DNA of 64,000 nucleotides, taken from assembly GCA_907163375.1 (NCBI GenBank), contig CAJQUW010004442.1:372001-436000 (forward strand), written 5' to 3'. The position numbers were made by a program, and so were the translations under genes. This DNA is from Prostheceraeus crozeri (taxonomy: Eukaryota > Platyhelminthes > Polycladida > Euryleptidae). The notes beneath the pieces are model-generated. The model saw only the letters and a list, made by a program, of their open reading frames with translations. It had not been told where the DNA came from and did not search any database. Shown here piece by piece: positions 26,981 through 39,099 of this stretch (position 1 is the stretch's first letter; every line of letters begins with the position of its first letter).

Positions 26981-27137
26981 AAAAGATGATCTTCTTCTCA
27001 GACTTAACAAATTCAGCACGAAAAAGTCCTTTCAATATATCTTAAACAAGATTGGGCCATTCCGAGCCGTACTGACGAGCCCTACCGCTACCAAGGAATT
27101 TTCGTGCTTAATTTGTTAAAGTCGGAGAACATCTTTC
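26981..27137. repeat. Foldback (inverted-repeat) element
   Basis: The left arm AAAGATGATCTTCTTCTCAG continues to TTAACAAATTCAGCACGAAAA. It is matched by the right arm read in reverse complement (AAAGATGTTCTCCGACTTTAA, then AAATTAAGCACGAAAA). Each arm is about 45 nt with a loop of about 55 nt. No coding. Probably a small MITE or foldback element. Confidence 0.55.
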
Positions 27138-29939
27138 TATTAAGTTAAAATGTTATGAATAAAGCCTTATATTTGCTCCACTCTTTGCTCTGTATGTTCC
27201 AGTGAATAGATGGAACATAAAATGAAAACATTACAAATTCAATTTATTTATGCATGATTAAAGGAAATTGTAAATTAAGCCATTCAATTCTCGTATTCGG
27301 AGGTTGTTCACTTATAATCGCAAACAAACAATTAACTTGTATAGTACAAAATATGTTGAAAAAATGTCATGTAAGCGCACAGTGAAAAATCAGCACCAGT
27401 ATCAAAATGGACTATATATTCAAGGGTATAATTCAATCAACACCTGGATTGGCAATTAAATAGTGCCGGTGGTTGGCTGGTTCATGGAGGCTGAAATACA
27501 CAGTATATGTAGTTTATGGTTTACTTTGTGGCACAATCATTAGAGCCGGTGAAAGCTAAACTACTTGTTCTGTTTAATGTGACGTGTGATTGTCTTGATT
27601 TTGAATAGGAATTGCTTGTTATCAATTATGATCGAGTATTCCGTATTCATTCCTCAATGAGCCTGAACTCAATATCATCCTTATTTGTTCTCTTTTAATC
27701 GCCAGATATGTGCCATCAGATCTCAATGGAAATGCTGCAATCACTAGCAAGCTGTTCATCAATGACAATTCTTCATTCTGTCATACCATATACTATACTC
27801 GATGGGCTGCAGAAGTGACAACCCCATTGAGAAGTGGCGCAGTGTGCTACAAATAATGTTTCTCATGTATGGAGCAGCGATATTGAGTCGTCTGACGATG
27901 ACCAGCGTTGATGGTCGCAAGTGCTTGCGCTTCACGTCACTTCTTCTTCTGGCGCATCAATAACCAATTGCATACATGGAAGACGCTTTCTTTCATGTCA
28001 TAACTCTGATCATAAGAAGACTTGCAATGGCTGCATGATTGTATTCCGGTAAGGGCGTTTAGACTTTCTTCGTCTACCTGATATTAATGGTCCCTCACTG
28101 CATTGACTGCGACGTGTTTTGCTGTCATCATCAAGAAATGATACCAACAGACATTGATTGCGTAAGAAATTCCCGTAAATGATCAGCAGATCCATACATT
28201 CTATCTTCATGCCAAAATTATTTACTAATGTTCTTTAAATATAAAAATATATCTATTTATATTATTTATTTCAGCAAATCATTTGGGTAGGCTGTACCTA
28301 TCAGGCATCAGGAGCGGTAAAGTTTTGCCAGTTCCCCGCTCCACGCGTCTTCTGCAGCGGCCCAGCTATTGCATCTTTCACCCTCTCCGCTCCCAGATAA
28401 GAATCAGCTCCGTTCCGATTAAAGTTCAAAATATTGCATATTTGATTTCATGCGCTCACATAACGTGCATGTACAATGTACATACATGTATGGTTGAGCT
28501 AACTGTCAAAATGATGCTCGATGTTTGTCAACATTGTAGTTGCTAACTCATGGCAGATTTATTAAACTATGCAGCTATACTTGTACAACGTGCGGCAAGT
28601 GGGTGTATCTTGTATATAGTTTGTGGTCGTTCAAAGTCGTTCAAATTTCTCCATATGCAAGAAAATGTGCCACATATCTAGTTCTATTCGGTTGCACCAT
28701 CACTGTAAATTCTAAGGTGTATAAAAGGCTAAAAAGTATGTGCAAAAATCTATTTTCGCTGGTTTTCTCACATAATAAGGCACTACCCTCAAATATGTGC
28801 GAAAATGTCATTTTTTATTCAGTGTCATCCCGTTGCAGACTTATTGAAAAAATATATCACCTGGGTACATAAATGTGATTAAAGATAATTTAATGGATAT
28901 TTTGCCTTATAACAGAAATTATCTTGTATAATCTTATCACATGGTATATTTGTTTATATATTAAATCATTTCACTGATGTTTGAAAAGCATAACACTTTC
29001 AAGGAAGGATCAACGCTTATAATGGTTGTCTGTCCTGTATGTCATACAGAATTGCGGAATGCACATAGTGTATTGATACATTTGACTGAACATATTTCTA
29101 CAATTGGAAAGTAGGTAGATACTTCAGCAAGAAATCAGATCCATGGTTTATACAACACTATCAATGACCTATTCCCATCCATTCTGCATACGTGATCTAG
29201 TGCATATATATATGGAGGAATGGAGGAAGGAAAGAGGTTGTTTTTGTCTCATTAGTTGATCGAGTAAAATGTCAGGATTATGCTGTGTAAGCGGCTAAAA
29301 ATTACAGATCGCCAATTGTGGATCCTCGGATGCGATCTTGGTCGCTCTGATCATGAATTGTGCACTATACGTGCGTAGCTATACATTTCAAATTACATCA
29401 GTTAGGTAGAGTTTTAAATGATGCTGATTGTTCAAGTCAGCTGTTTTATTCGGTAGTGCATGTTACTGGCAACAAGTTACTCACTAGCTCATCGGAAATT
29501 GGACATTGACCTGCATGTGCGCTGATGCCGAAGGAGGATGTCATTATAAATCAAAAGTAAACAGATACCCAATCCTTGCAGACACGTATCGCTTCTAAAT
29601 ATTGACCTTGCAATAAATTATCGCTGCAGTAAGCGACAAAGGTGTTAAGGAAGAATGACCTTAGTGGTATTGTCTTACACGCAAGTCAACTGGTGTAAAG
29701 CCTTTCTCGAGTACAGTTTTAGCTGCATCTTTATTGTGGAAGTGAGTGCGATTGAAGGAGAAGAGACAAAGCGCAGGGGCAGACTGAGAGAAAACCAAGA
29801 GAGGCAGGCCAATTTCGCGCTGTTCAGTTACTCGGCAAGTAAAGTAAGACGCAATTAGTGATATAGCCAAACTATTTTTATACATTATTTTGTGTCCTCA
29901 TAGCAATGGAAGTATAATTTTAGTCATCGCAGTCTGTTA
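27138..29939. other. No recognisable gene
   Basis: About 2.8 kb of AT-rich sequence, short open frames only. None shows a conserved motif. Confidence 0.4.
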
Positions 29940-30107
29940 GGTAAGAAGATTTGGGAATAGGCCAAGTGCTTATTAGAAAAATACAAAAATACAAAAAACT
30001 ACGATACGTATTTCTTTGACCACCGGTCAATATGATCAGGGAGTATACTCCATTTGTATTTTTGTGTTTTTCTATTAAACACTTGGCCTATTCCAGATCT
30101 TCTTACC
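29940..30107. repeat. MITE with about 60-bp inverted arms
   Basis: The element begins GGTAAGAAGATTTGGGAATA and ends with the near-exact reverse complement. The arms continue through GGCCAAGTG and GAAAAA(T/C)ACAAAAATACAAA. Total 168 bp, almost entirely stem. No coding. The centre carries a CCGGTCAATATGATC loop. Confidence 0.7.
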
Positions 30108-30268
30108 TTTCATAATACACAGTCAAGGCATTTTTTACATAATGCAGTCTGAGACTGATTTCTAAGTGAATCAAACTAGAAAGCTAAATTAAGTCATGAA
30201 ATTTCACAATGAGGCATGTGTATTTTCACTATTTTGTTTGCCATCCTGAATATCATATTAAAAAGTTC

Positions 30269-30670
30269 GGTAATTCTCTTTCCCCCACATTTTTGTTGTT
30301 AACACCCGCGAGAGTTGCATCATCAGCGATCTTCTCTTGCTCGCAAGAGCAGTCTCACTACCGTCGCACAGACGCTATGAGTGTGTGAAATTCCTCTGGT
30401 TTGCAGAAAATTCACAGCATTTGCTTTGTTGCTTACTGTAGACAGCAATAACACGAAGTTCGTGATAAATATTTCACAGCTGTATCTTGTATTCTAGCTG
30501 AGCATCCAGGGGACCAATCCTTCATCCTAGACTTCAAGTAAGACTTGTGAGTGGTGCTGTGATGGTGTCACTCAGAGAGCAGATCAAGTATATTCTAAAT
30601 CCAATCTGACTTGATGAAATTTGATGAATTTGGAAAAATTTGAAAATGTGGGGGGAAGAATAGAAGTACC
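30269..30670. mobile_element. Short non-autonomous DNA transposon, copy 1
   Basis: The 402-bp element has inverted ends (GGTAATTCTC...CCCCCACATTTTT against AAAATGTGGGGGGAAGAATAG...GTACC). It is flanked by a perfect 8-bp target duplication AAAAGTTC at 30261-30268 and 30671-30678. A second copy, inverted relative to this one, lies at 39225-39642. The 8-bp duplication fits hAT-type integration. No coding capacity. Confidence 0.8.
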
Positions 30671-30678
30671 AAAAGTTC

Positions 30679-31804
30679 CTTTGTTGCATGCAGTCTACTA
30701 GGGATTGCAGTCATTGAGGAAAGGAAAGTCAGGCCTTCCATGAAATATGATTCAGAAGAATAGGGTGCAGATCATAATTGAGGAAGCGTAAAGCCAGACA
30801 GGACCTTCGGCGCATAGTACCCGTCTTCTTTAGTCTATCTTATACTGTCTGTTTCATGCTAGAATTCGTCAATAACTTTATTGTCTGATTTTATCTCATC
30901 TATCTTCTAAAAATTTAAATCAATCAACAAATGCTATCCCCCACCAAATGTCATCGAAGATATCCAATATGACACACGCTTCACAAATCGATGCTTAATA
31001 GATCCACAAAAATGTTAATGGATCCACAAATATATACGTGTACGTCTGTAGAAACTGTTTAACTGAGACAATTGCCACGAAATTTGAAGTACAGGTACAA
31101 GTGAGCGCATTATCTGAGTATATACGTTCCTAATGTTCGATAAGGTGTGTGTATGTTTGTTAGTCGCTAAGGTGAGTCACGTGACATTGTTTCTCCTACA
31201 CAACCGGTAGAATTATTGTGGAATCAGGCAAAGCGTCGCAATCGAAAACAATTTGGAACTCATCGCTCAATGTTGGACTCGTACATGTTTGGATAAACAT
31301 GAATAATAACCGAATAACGTACGAATAATACGCCACTTATCTGTGCCTTAAATTTCGTGGCAATCGGTTCAGTTAAATAGCCGCTACAGAGACGTTTGTA
31401 TTTGGGGTGAATATACAAAGAAGACCCGCTCAATATACTCATCCTTCTGCTAGCTTTACATTAATATAACCGATTAATATATTTTTGTGAAAGAATAATT
31501 AATCATGTCACCTAGCTGCGTAGGAAAGAAGTTGCGCTTCATTAATCGCATCCACGTAAGAGACAGATATTCCAAAAGAAAATTCAAGAATTAAGAATAT
31601 AAAAATTAAATTGAGAAATTGAGAAAGAAAAATGTCTAATTCATTAGCAATCAGCATATGGTAAACTTAATCCAATTTTTTGATAGGATTAGAGGGTACA
31701 CGTGAGCCTGAAAAAGTGAGAATTATCATAAATCATGATTGCAAATTACCGAGTACTTTTACCTAGCGAAGAATTGTTACTATGTTGAAGTTTTATTTTA
31801 TAGT
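30679..31804. other. No recognisable gene
   Basis: About 1.1 kb of AT-rich sequence without supportable features. Confidence 0.4.
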
Positions 31805-32451
31805 TACCGTAAAATGGGGTGACTTGGGACAATTTTAACACTTTTTTTGAAATTTCGAGAAAACGATTGAATTTTTAAAACTCCTGAATAGCCACATTTA
31901 TGCGAATGGCTAAGAGGAATAAATTTGTAGGTGTAGCGGATTCCATCGTCATGCTCTTGTACATGCATTTTCACCCAAGTTCCAAGTTCACCCGTGGTGG
32001 GGTGACTTGGGACACCTTGCAAACTGAGTGGCATTCGCTTCCCACGTGTGCAGATACCTTCGCTTAATATCTTAAAACTCTTGAAATGAACCCCAAATTA
32101 TTTAAAGTCAAGACAAAACAATTTCAGTGGTCGACCCAAATCAACCCATGAAGGGTCAATATGGAACAATAAAATCTATTGTAAATGTTCTATGAAATGG
32201 AATTAAAAAACGCGTGCATGCAAAAAACAATGTTGTAGTACGGCATAATAAAAAATGTCACTATGCGATCTAGTCAGTCAAGCCTAGCTGTTCCCAACGG
32301 TTGTACACCTATTAATTTCACTACATTCAAACAATCCCCGGCGTGTGGTACGTGGCTCGCACAAGCTCTGTAGAATTTCTGAGCACAGCACATCCGATTC
32401 ATCAGGCCTGCTGCTTGGCCACTCAAAGTATGTGCTGACATATGCGTAGGT

Positions 32452-32820
32452 TCACAAAAATGTCATTCTGACCGACGACCTTTCCGATGAACTTCTTTTT
32501 GTTCCCCGATGCCGTCTGTAGCGCAACCAGAAGCCACATGCCTTTTTATTGATGTCTTTCAATTCATGTAAAATTTTTATTGTTGGTTCATCACGGTTCA
32601 TCAGGTTCCGATAAGTGTTAACTAGTCTTTCTGGATCATCAACCTCAGCGTCATCGTATGTCTTGAAGAAATTCAACATCGCAAGACTGTCTGACAGATC
32701 AATGCTGCTGAATTCATCATTCGCTTCGGGTGGTAGCACAATGTCGAGGACTTTTTGTTTAGTGGATATATTCCGGTCGTTCCGAACCCCGCCTATCTGC
32801 AAATTAGCTGAGCCTCGGCC
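32452..32820 (-). CDS. Hypothetical ORF inside the DNA transposon
   Basis: The minus-strand frame of at least 116 codons is open through about 32820 and lacks an obvious ATG at its 5' end; it may be an exon. The protein is acidic in the middle (an E-A-N-D-E-F and D-D-A-E-V-D-D-P-E-R region) and basic at the end (K-R-S-S-S-E-R-S-S-V-R). I do not recognise a family. It could be cargo of the transposon, the remains of a captured host exon, or chance. Confidence 0.3.
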   Translation of the reverse strand, partial: GRGSANLQIGGVRNDRNISTKQKVLDIVLPPEANDEFSSIDLSDSLAMLNFFKTYDDAEVDDPERLVNTYRNLMNRDEPTIKILHELKDINKKACGFWLRYRRHRGTKRSSSERSSVRMTFL

Positions 32821-32889
32821 ATCAAATTCAATAACTTAGAGTTTCATGTACTTCTCTCAGTTACATGTACTTCATTTGAGTCGTCATTA

Positions 32890-32960
32890 AGAGAAGCCAG
32901 CATAGTGGATGAAGGCTGGCTATAACCACAACGTGCAAGGTTCGAATCCCGGGAAATTCA
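32890..32960 (+). repeat. tRNA-like (SINE head) sequence
   Basis: The stretch contains an A-box-like CATAGTGGATGAAGGC and, about 35 nt later, GGTTCGAATCCCGGG, an exact match to the B-box and T-loop of tRNA genes. It does not fold into a full cloverleaf that I can support, so it is more likely a tRNA-derived SINE head or tRNA pseudogene. Confidence 0.4.
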
Positions 32961-33772
32961 TGCATTTTGTTCCACGTCCGTTTAGTACAGTAGGCCTATT
33001 ATTCCTATTAATGTAATTTGAAATAGTCATTTGAATCACTTTGTCAAGAATAATTCAGCTATAGAAGAATTTCTTTTATCAGTTTTGAGTCGATGTGACA
33101 CACAATTCCTGACAAATGTTACGAAGTTTAATAAATAGTTGAACGGTTTGGGGTGACTTGGGACACTCAGGATCGGAGCATCGCAGTAAAATGAAGTTTT
33201 GAGAGGGAAAAAGCTTTCATAGAGCCATGAAAAATGAGTTCCAAGACTATCATGCTTATACTAACACAATTCTATGAAGAATTAGAGATGACTTTGCTAA
33301 CTTACTATAGAACCAGACAAAAGTTTAAAAATTTTTTCAACAGAGATTTTTCTGCATGTTATGAAACTGCGATTTTTAGAAGTATGAAATTAAGCAAAAG
33401 TTTCTAAACTATTATTTTGTGGCAAGGAATCCAGCAAGCTTTCTGATGCATTTTCGTAAATTATTATAAGCAAAAGAATGTCTTCAAAAAATCAGTTTGA
33501 AGTGGCTTATTTAGTTTTGTCCCAAGTCACCCCCACTGTCCCAAGTCACCCCATATTACGGTACATGTTATTTTGTATGGCCCTATATTGTATAATTAAA
33601 TCGCCGTTGATCAACAACGCTTTTTAAACGTTTGATTTAAATTCAATAGATTGCAATTTATTCATTTTTGCCATCTTTACAAAATCAGCCATTCGGAAAT
33701 TAACTTAAGTACTTTAAGAATTCGCACTTATACATCCAAAGAGTCTTATCAATCCAATCTATTTCATTTCAG

Positions 33773-33973
33773 CTACTCTGCGACGCTACGAGCATGGTTA
33801 AAACATACGCAAAAATGAAGAAGTCTCTTTATCAAATACCTCTTTATGCAGACACATGGTCCTATCGTATGGAAAGCATTCTTGTACGGTTGGGAGAAAG
33901 TCTGGAAGGCAGCATTGGCAATTTCAAGGCGTACAGACAAATTAAAATAATGTCTTGTAAGGATGCTGGTCTG
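33773..33973 (+). CDS. Putative internal exon of an unknown gene
   Basis: The exon is bounded by a good acceptor (CATTTCAG just before 33773) and a strong donor (CTG|GTAAGT at 33974). One frame is open over all 67 codons and the other two are closed. The encoded segment (for example M-V-K-T-Y-A-K-M-K-K, L-V-R-L-G-E-S-L-E-G-S-I-G-N-F) has no family I recognise. Both ends are phase 0, so it could join directly to the exon at 35401. A further candidate exon lies at about 34048-34126, but its phase is ambiguous. Confidence 0.35.
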
Positions 33974-34112
33974 GTAAGTTTACACACATTTACGTACATG
34001 CACATGCACATTTATTCAAATATCCTCATTTTATCCACTAATTTCAGATTCGAAGGCTTTGAAAGGGTTTTTGTCACTGATCGTGAAGCTGCATATTAAT
34101 CCAAGTGCATTT

Positions 34113-34340
34113 TCAGCATTGGGCAAGTAAGTGTACTTTAAGGATTTGATCAACAACTGTCAATTGAATGTATAATTGAGAATTTAAAATATTTTTGTCA
34201 CATTTATTGTGTAGCTGAGAGATAATGAGAAGGTTTGACAGATTTTCAAAAGATAAAGACTGACGTGTGTCACTATGAATATGATTCAAGTGCGAAAATG
34301 ATCGTTCAACATCAGCGGCAGTAAGGGGAGCAAATTTCAT
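34113..34340 (-). pseudogene. hAT transposase C-terminal dimerisation domain fragment
   Basis: The minus-strand frame reads M-K-F-A-P-L-T-A-A-D-V-E-R-S-F-S and, after a short gap, S-D-T-R-Q-S-L-S-F-E-N-L. This is the conserved hAT dimerisation block (A-P-x-S/T-x-x-x-V-E-R-x-F-S ... R-x-x-L-x-x-E-x-L). The rest of the transposase is not recognisable nearby. It could be a transposon relic or an exon of a domesticated hAT-derived gene on the minus strand. Confidence 0.55.
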
Positions 34341-35400
34341 ACTGATTCACATACAGTAGTGATTACAAAGTGAGTAATCCTGAAGTTCCGGAATCTTCTC
34401 ATAGTATTGGTAATCGTCAACTCCCACTGAGGGGAGCAACACTCACTGACGGCAGCAAGTAAGCCTGGGCATTGCCCAAAATCAAAACTATTCAAACATA
34501 GCATCAGATCAATTGAGTAACATAGTATGCAGCTTATCATCCACACATACAGCTGAAGGCAAGAAATAGGCTACTAATCATAATGGGATCATACTCTATT
34601 GCCCTATGGTATTCGATTAAGCTATCCTTTTCTTACAGGCCTTTCATACATTCTGGAGACGGCTCATATTAATCGCGATATAAGATACTACGATACTACG
34701 GCTCATACGATGATTACGATACATTTATATTGCATGTATTTTGCAGTTTGCTATACACTTTGTTACTGCTATGATATGGTCTACATTGTGTAACAAAGAA
34801 GTGATAAGCCTATTGATAAGGAATGACAATGAGAGATTCTCATACGCTTTACGATGAGATGATCAGTATGATAACACAATATACAATAAATATTTTATCA
34901 ATTTGTCTCTCGAATCAAATTATAGTATACTATAGTAACTGATGAGGTGATTGCGAATCGCAATAACGCAACCGTGATGAACCGTAGATGGTAAACGCTT
35001 TAGCCGTAACCGACCGTAGCCGTGACACCTTTTGGCCTCAGCCACACTGAAAGCAAGGCAAACGCGAGCGTCTCGAGCAAACGTATGTCCGCAAGCTATA
35101 ATCGCTCTGGTTTGCTTTGCTCGCAGTGTGGCCACCTACAACAGCTACAATGATGACTTCATAAAAGCTCCAAAACGCTTTGCTCGGAAAAGCTTGGAAA
35201 AGCTCGCAGTGTGGCTGTTGAAAATGTGGCTATTGAAAATGAATCCTGGAGCCCCGACAGTTAAATCCCGTACATAGACACAAATCCCGTGATAAACCTC
35301 AGTTATTATTATAAAAATACATCTTTATACATTTATTCAAATTTTTCTATATATACATGCATATATGCTTTTATTATGCCTACATATATGTGTCATTTTC

Positions 35401-35645
35401 AGGAATCGACATTCATTGGTGGAATCCCGAAAAGTCCGGAGCTCAATGTCTTCCTCAATGGGGTTAAGATATCTGCGGCCAATTTCACAGAAACTGTCTC
35501 AGTGCTTGTTGGTTCGTACCAATGTTTCAATCTAAATTATTCGGCCGAACAAGAGAGTGTTCTGGAATGCTTGGAAGGACTGGTTGGCTTGAGACGGTCG
35601 TTCAAATCACCAAACATTAAGAATTTGGTAAAATCTTTTATGTAA
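35401..35645 (+). CDS. Putative terminal exon of the same unknown gene
   Basis: An acceptor TGTGTCATTTTCAG precedes 35401. The frame is open from GAATCG to TAA at 35643-35645 (about 80 codons). It includes E-S-T-F-I-G-G-I-P-K-S-P-E-L-N-V-F-L-N-G and ends in S-P-N-I-K-N-L-V-K-S-F-M. The phase fits the 33773-33973 exon. No family is recognised. It may be part of a low-expressed host gene or a captured transposon exon. Confidence 0.35.
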
Positions 35646-35734
35646 ATGCACGACCCCTCACTTTGTCTCCTCAAATTTTTAGATTCATATTGTATGCTGT
35701 TATTGCGTTATTAAACTACCAACCTTTTTGTAAT

Positions 35735-36315
35735 TGCTTTTTAAGACATTCAACGTACAATTTACAATGTACAAATTTATAGTTTTGATTATTCTTTCTA
35801 AACTTATTTTGTTAATAAGTTTTGCAACCACTGTTTTTAGAGATGTCAAATGTCAATGTCGTGCAAAGAGTACAATTTAAAAAATTTAGATTTTTTCAAT
35901 ATTATTCTGCTGTAAGAAATTCTTTTCTTAAGTTATTTTTAAGAAATTCTACATATAATATCTTGTTCAGTGTACAATTTTGAGTTCTACATCATTAGTA
36001 AGCTTATTTTGATATTAAGTTTTGTGACCACTTTTTAAGAAATTCCATGTCGATATCATGTTTAGCGTGCACAATTTTGAAGTTTGGATTCTTTTCTAAG
36101 CTTTTTTGTTATTAAGTTTTGTATCCACTTTTTAAGAAATTCAATGTTGATGTCATATAGAGTGTACAATTTTAAAGTCTAGATTTTTTCCAAGAATATT
36201 TTGATAATTATGTTTTGTAACCATTTATTGAGAAATTCAACTTACAATATCACGTATAGAGTGTGCAATTTTGAAGACGTTTCTTTCTAAGCTTATTTTC
36301 TTATCAAGTTTTGAT
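35735..36315. repeat. Degenerate tandem repeat, unit about 120-130 bp
   Basis: About four to five diverged units share the words TTTTTAAGAAATTC, then (G)AGTGTACAATTTT, TTTCTAAGCTTATTTTG and TTAAGTTTTGT(A/G)ACCACT. Strongly AT-rich. It directly follows the putative terminal exon at 35401-35645. No coding. Confidence 0.7.
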
Positions 36316-37919
36316 GATGTAACGTATGGCGAGTGTAGCAGCTTCATTTTGTGTGTTTCTTCCATTCTCAACGCAAATAGCTTTACATCCTGACGAGGAC
36401 ATGTTACTCCTGCCACGATGGAATGATGGACTTGCTCAATTTTCCAGTGGGCCGTCTGGCCCCATGTATGACCTCAAGAAATGGTGTGGCTTTTAGCATT
36501 CGTCGTCAATAAAGATTTACGCATTCCAATTTATGTTCTATTCAACTAATTACATGGGACAATTGCTGCAGATCTTGCATCTTACTTCAGCAACGAAGTT
36601 CATTTACAACTACATGTATATTTGATTTAGCAATATCTAGCGGGTAAATACAATTTTTGGCGTGAGTACGCAATTAAGTAATACATAATACATAGTACTG
36701 ATAAATTTGGACAGGAAGATTAGATATAACTTAAATCTGAATCGCGAAGAAACATGAGCGAGGTGATAAAACCTGCGAAAATACGCTATAATACATCTGC
36801 GATATTTTCGCTGATATTATTACCTTCTTTAGCCTTTTATCAGTGACATTTTTAGGGTCAGTTTTCGCAGGTAAATTTTAGCCTTATGATTTACAGTGCA
36901 TGAATAATCATGATGAGTAAGAAGGTCCATGACTTCGCTCCAGCATGTGCGCATCAGATGACAGGACTTCTTGACGTGATGCCTAAATGATGCCATACCA
37001 CTCATTGACTTCTATATAGTGTGTGGTATTAGTGCATTTGGCAGTGCATTATGCTTACTCCACATAACTATGCTTTTTTCCGATCAGTTCGAAGCCGCTC
37101 CGCTCTGCTCGGCTCCAACCTCATAACCACGCTGCGCCGCTCCAAACCCTTTCCGCTCCGATTTATCCCCTCACTAGATCCCTGGTACCCACTGAACCTA
37201 CAGCTTGTGAATGACACTGATTGTCGATTATGATTTCCATAATTACAAATATGCCACTACAAACAGCGATTATGACGCAAACTGAGACACTTCATCAATG
37301 ATTCACTTAAAGACATACCGATGTGAAAATATTCTAGTTTTCGAAACTGTCTTTAACCATTTTTGAGGTGCTTCTACGACGTCGAGAAAGTGTGCGCATT
37401 TGTACCCAGACAATATCATGAGTTCTAAAAAACAGGTTTTCCTGCATGACGATATTTTTCAATCCATCACTTGCATCAACTCTTTTCAATTGAGTGACCT
37501 AATAAGTGAATCACCAACGGCAAATGTTGTTTTAATACATGAAATGGAGCACTCTTAACGTAGATAGAAAAAACTATTCGCAAGTTTACGTTGTCGTGTG
37601 TTTGTTTTACATAATACTACTCTTATTTGCGACAGCTTCTGAATATCTTGGAAGCATTCTAAACTTCCACATCCACCTCTACAGCAGGATAATTGAATAT
37701 GTATTGGATTCTTATTTTGCTGTCGCTGTGAGCAGAGCATTAAGGGGCATATCAATACGTTTGTGTCATGCTCTTCAATCACTGAGATCTCAAGAATAGT
37801 TTAAAAATTATGCATTTTAAAAGCATGTTTCAAGGCATACTAAAAGTCTTTAGTTATAAAATCAACGAATGAGACTTGATGCAGCGATCTGCTGGTGCAA
37901 TTGACTGATTAGCGTTCTG
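36316..37919. other. No recognisable gene
   Basis: About 1.6 kb. The GC-richer stretch at 37075-37190 contains repeated CGCTCC/CCGCTC words. No supported coding. Confidence 0.4.
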
Positions 37920-38107
37920 AAGCAATGACAAAACAAGACACATTACACGAATTTGCAAGAATTTAAGCTAGTAGGAAAAACAATTATTTATTTAAAAACC
38001 TTTAGGAGGTATGACATACCGTTGTAATCTGCAGTGTGATTGATCTTAGGTTGATACTCTTTTATCATTAAAGCTTCTACAACATTTATATGATAATTAC
38101 TGTTGCC
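37920..38107. repeat. Left inverted arm flanking a Penelope-like fragment
   Basis: This 188-bp stretch is essentially the exact reverse complement of 38980-39167, which holds the last codons and 3' flank of the Penelope-like ORF. Inverted partial copies upstream of the main body are a known feature of Penelope-like insertions. The junction to the plus-oriented RT fragment is at 38107/38108. Confidence 0.8.
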
Positions 38108-39099
38108 AATCTCTTCATAGCAGAATTAGAACAAGGTTGGATGGGAGAACAATTTTCGCCCCTGTTCTACTCCAGATATGTAGATGACTGCATATGCGTA
38201 TTTGATAACGTAGACAAAATTCACAAATTCCAAGAGTACCTAAACAGACAACATCCTAACCTAAAATTCACCACTGAAGTGGGCAACAACAAATTACCTT
38301 TCCTAGATGTATTCATTAACACCGAAGAAACTTTACAAACTTCCATTTACCGTAAAGATACGTATACTGGCCTCTTATTAAATTACAATTCCGTTTGCCC
38401 TAGGCAATGGAAAGTTGGACTTATTAATGGGATGTTACATCGAGCATATACAGTATCAAACTGCTGGGAAATGTTTCATAACGAAGTAAAAAACATGACT
38501 AGTATTTTTCAGAAAAATGGCTACCCACGGAGTACAGTAGAAAAATCGTACGTAACTTTCTTAACAAAAAGAATACAGTGATTTCCAACGGGCACAATGA
38601 TACATGTACGAGTACAGCAGATGCACATGTAAACTATACAGTACTACCGTATATTGGTCAACCATCGCTTACATTACGGAATAATTTGATGAAAATATAC
38701 AAAAGATACGGTATCAACTCTAAGATTGTATTCAACACTACGAAAGTAAAATCATACTTCTCTTTGAAATGCAAATCGGGACCTTTGCTGAAGTCTTGTG
38801 TGGTCTATGAATTCACATGCTTGGGTGATCCAAGCAGCCAATATATTGGCAAAACCAAACGAAGACTCCAACAAAGGATCGAAGAGCATAGAAGTACAGA
38901 TACAGCAGTTTACAAACATATCAATACATGTAATCATTGTACGTATGATATAAGTAATCAATTTCGCATAAGGTATAAAGGCAACAGTAATTATCATATA
39001 AATGTTGTAGAAGCTTTAATGATAAAAGAGTATCAACCTAAGATCAATCACACTGCAGATTACAACGGTATGTCATACCTCCTAAAGGTTTTTAAATAA
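38108..39099 (+). pseudogene. Penelope-like element: 5'-truncated RT followed by GIY-YIG endonuclease
   Basis: The RT part (38108-38581) starts within N-L-F-I-A-E-L-E, just after motif B. It keeps the catalytic R-Y-V-D-D-C and the L-P-F-L-D-V block. The frame then shifts near 38578 into a second open frame ending at 39099. That frame holds the linker and a GIY-YIG nuclease: V-V-Y-E-F-T-C, Q-Y-I-G-K-T-K-R-R-L, then E-E-H-R, ending V-V-E-A-L-M-I-K-E-Y-Q-P-K-I-N. The RT fingers and motif A are gone, so the copy is dead. The sequence is otherwise well preserved, which suggests a fairly young insertion. Confidence 0.8.

Larger units (their letters stand above)
31805..33563. mobile_element. DNA transposon with 27-bp inverted ends and subterminal GGGGTGACTTGGGAC repeats
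   Basis: The first 27 bases (31805-31831) and the reverse complement of the last 27 (33537-33563) match at 26 positions. The core GGGGTGACTTGGGAC recurs at 31816, 31999 and 33150 forward, and at 33519 and 33539 inverted. The outermost TA on each side could be a TA target duplication, which would suggest a Tc1/mariner-Pogo-like origin, but the superfamily is not proven. Inside are a 116-codon open frame on the minus strand and a tRNA-like head. No DDE transposase was recognised, so the copy is probably non-autonomous. Confidence 0.7.

Noticed and set aside
27060..27110. CTGACGAG resembling a hammerhead-ribozyme core near a foldback element
   Set aside because: The second core element (GAAA) and the pairing of stem II do not follow at the right place on either strand. 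The inverted arms explain the local symmetry.
32936..32951. tRNA gene suggested by an exact B-box
   Set aside because: No complete cloverleaf or acceptor stem could be drawn around it. A SINE head or tRNA pseudogene is more likely.
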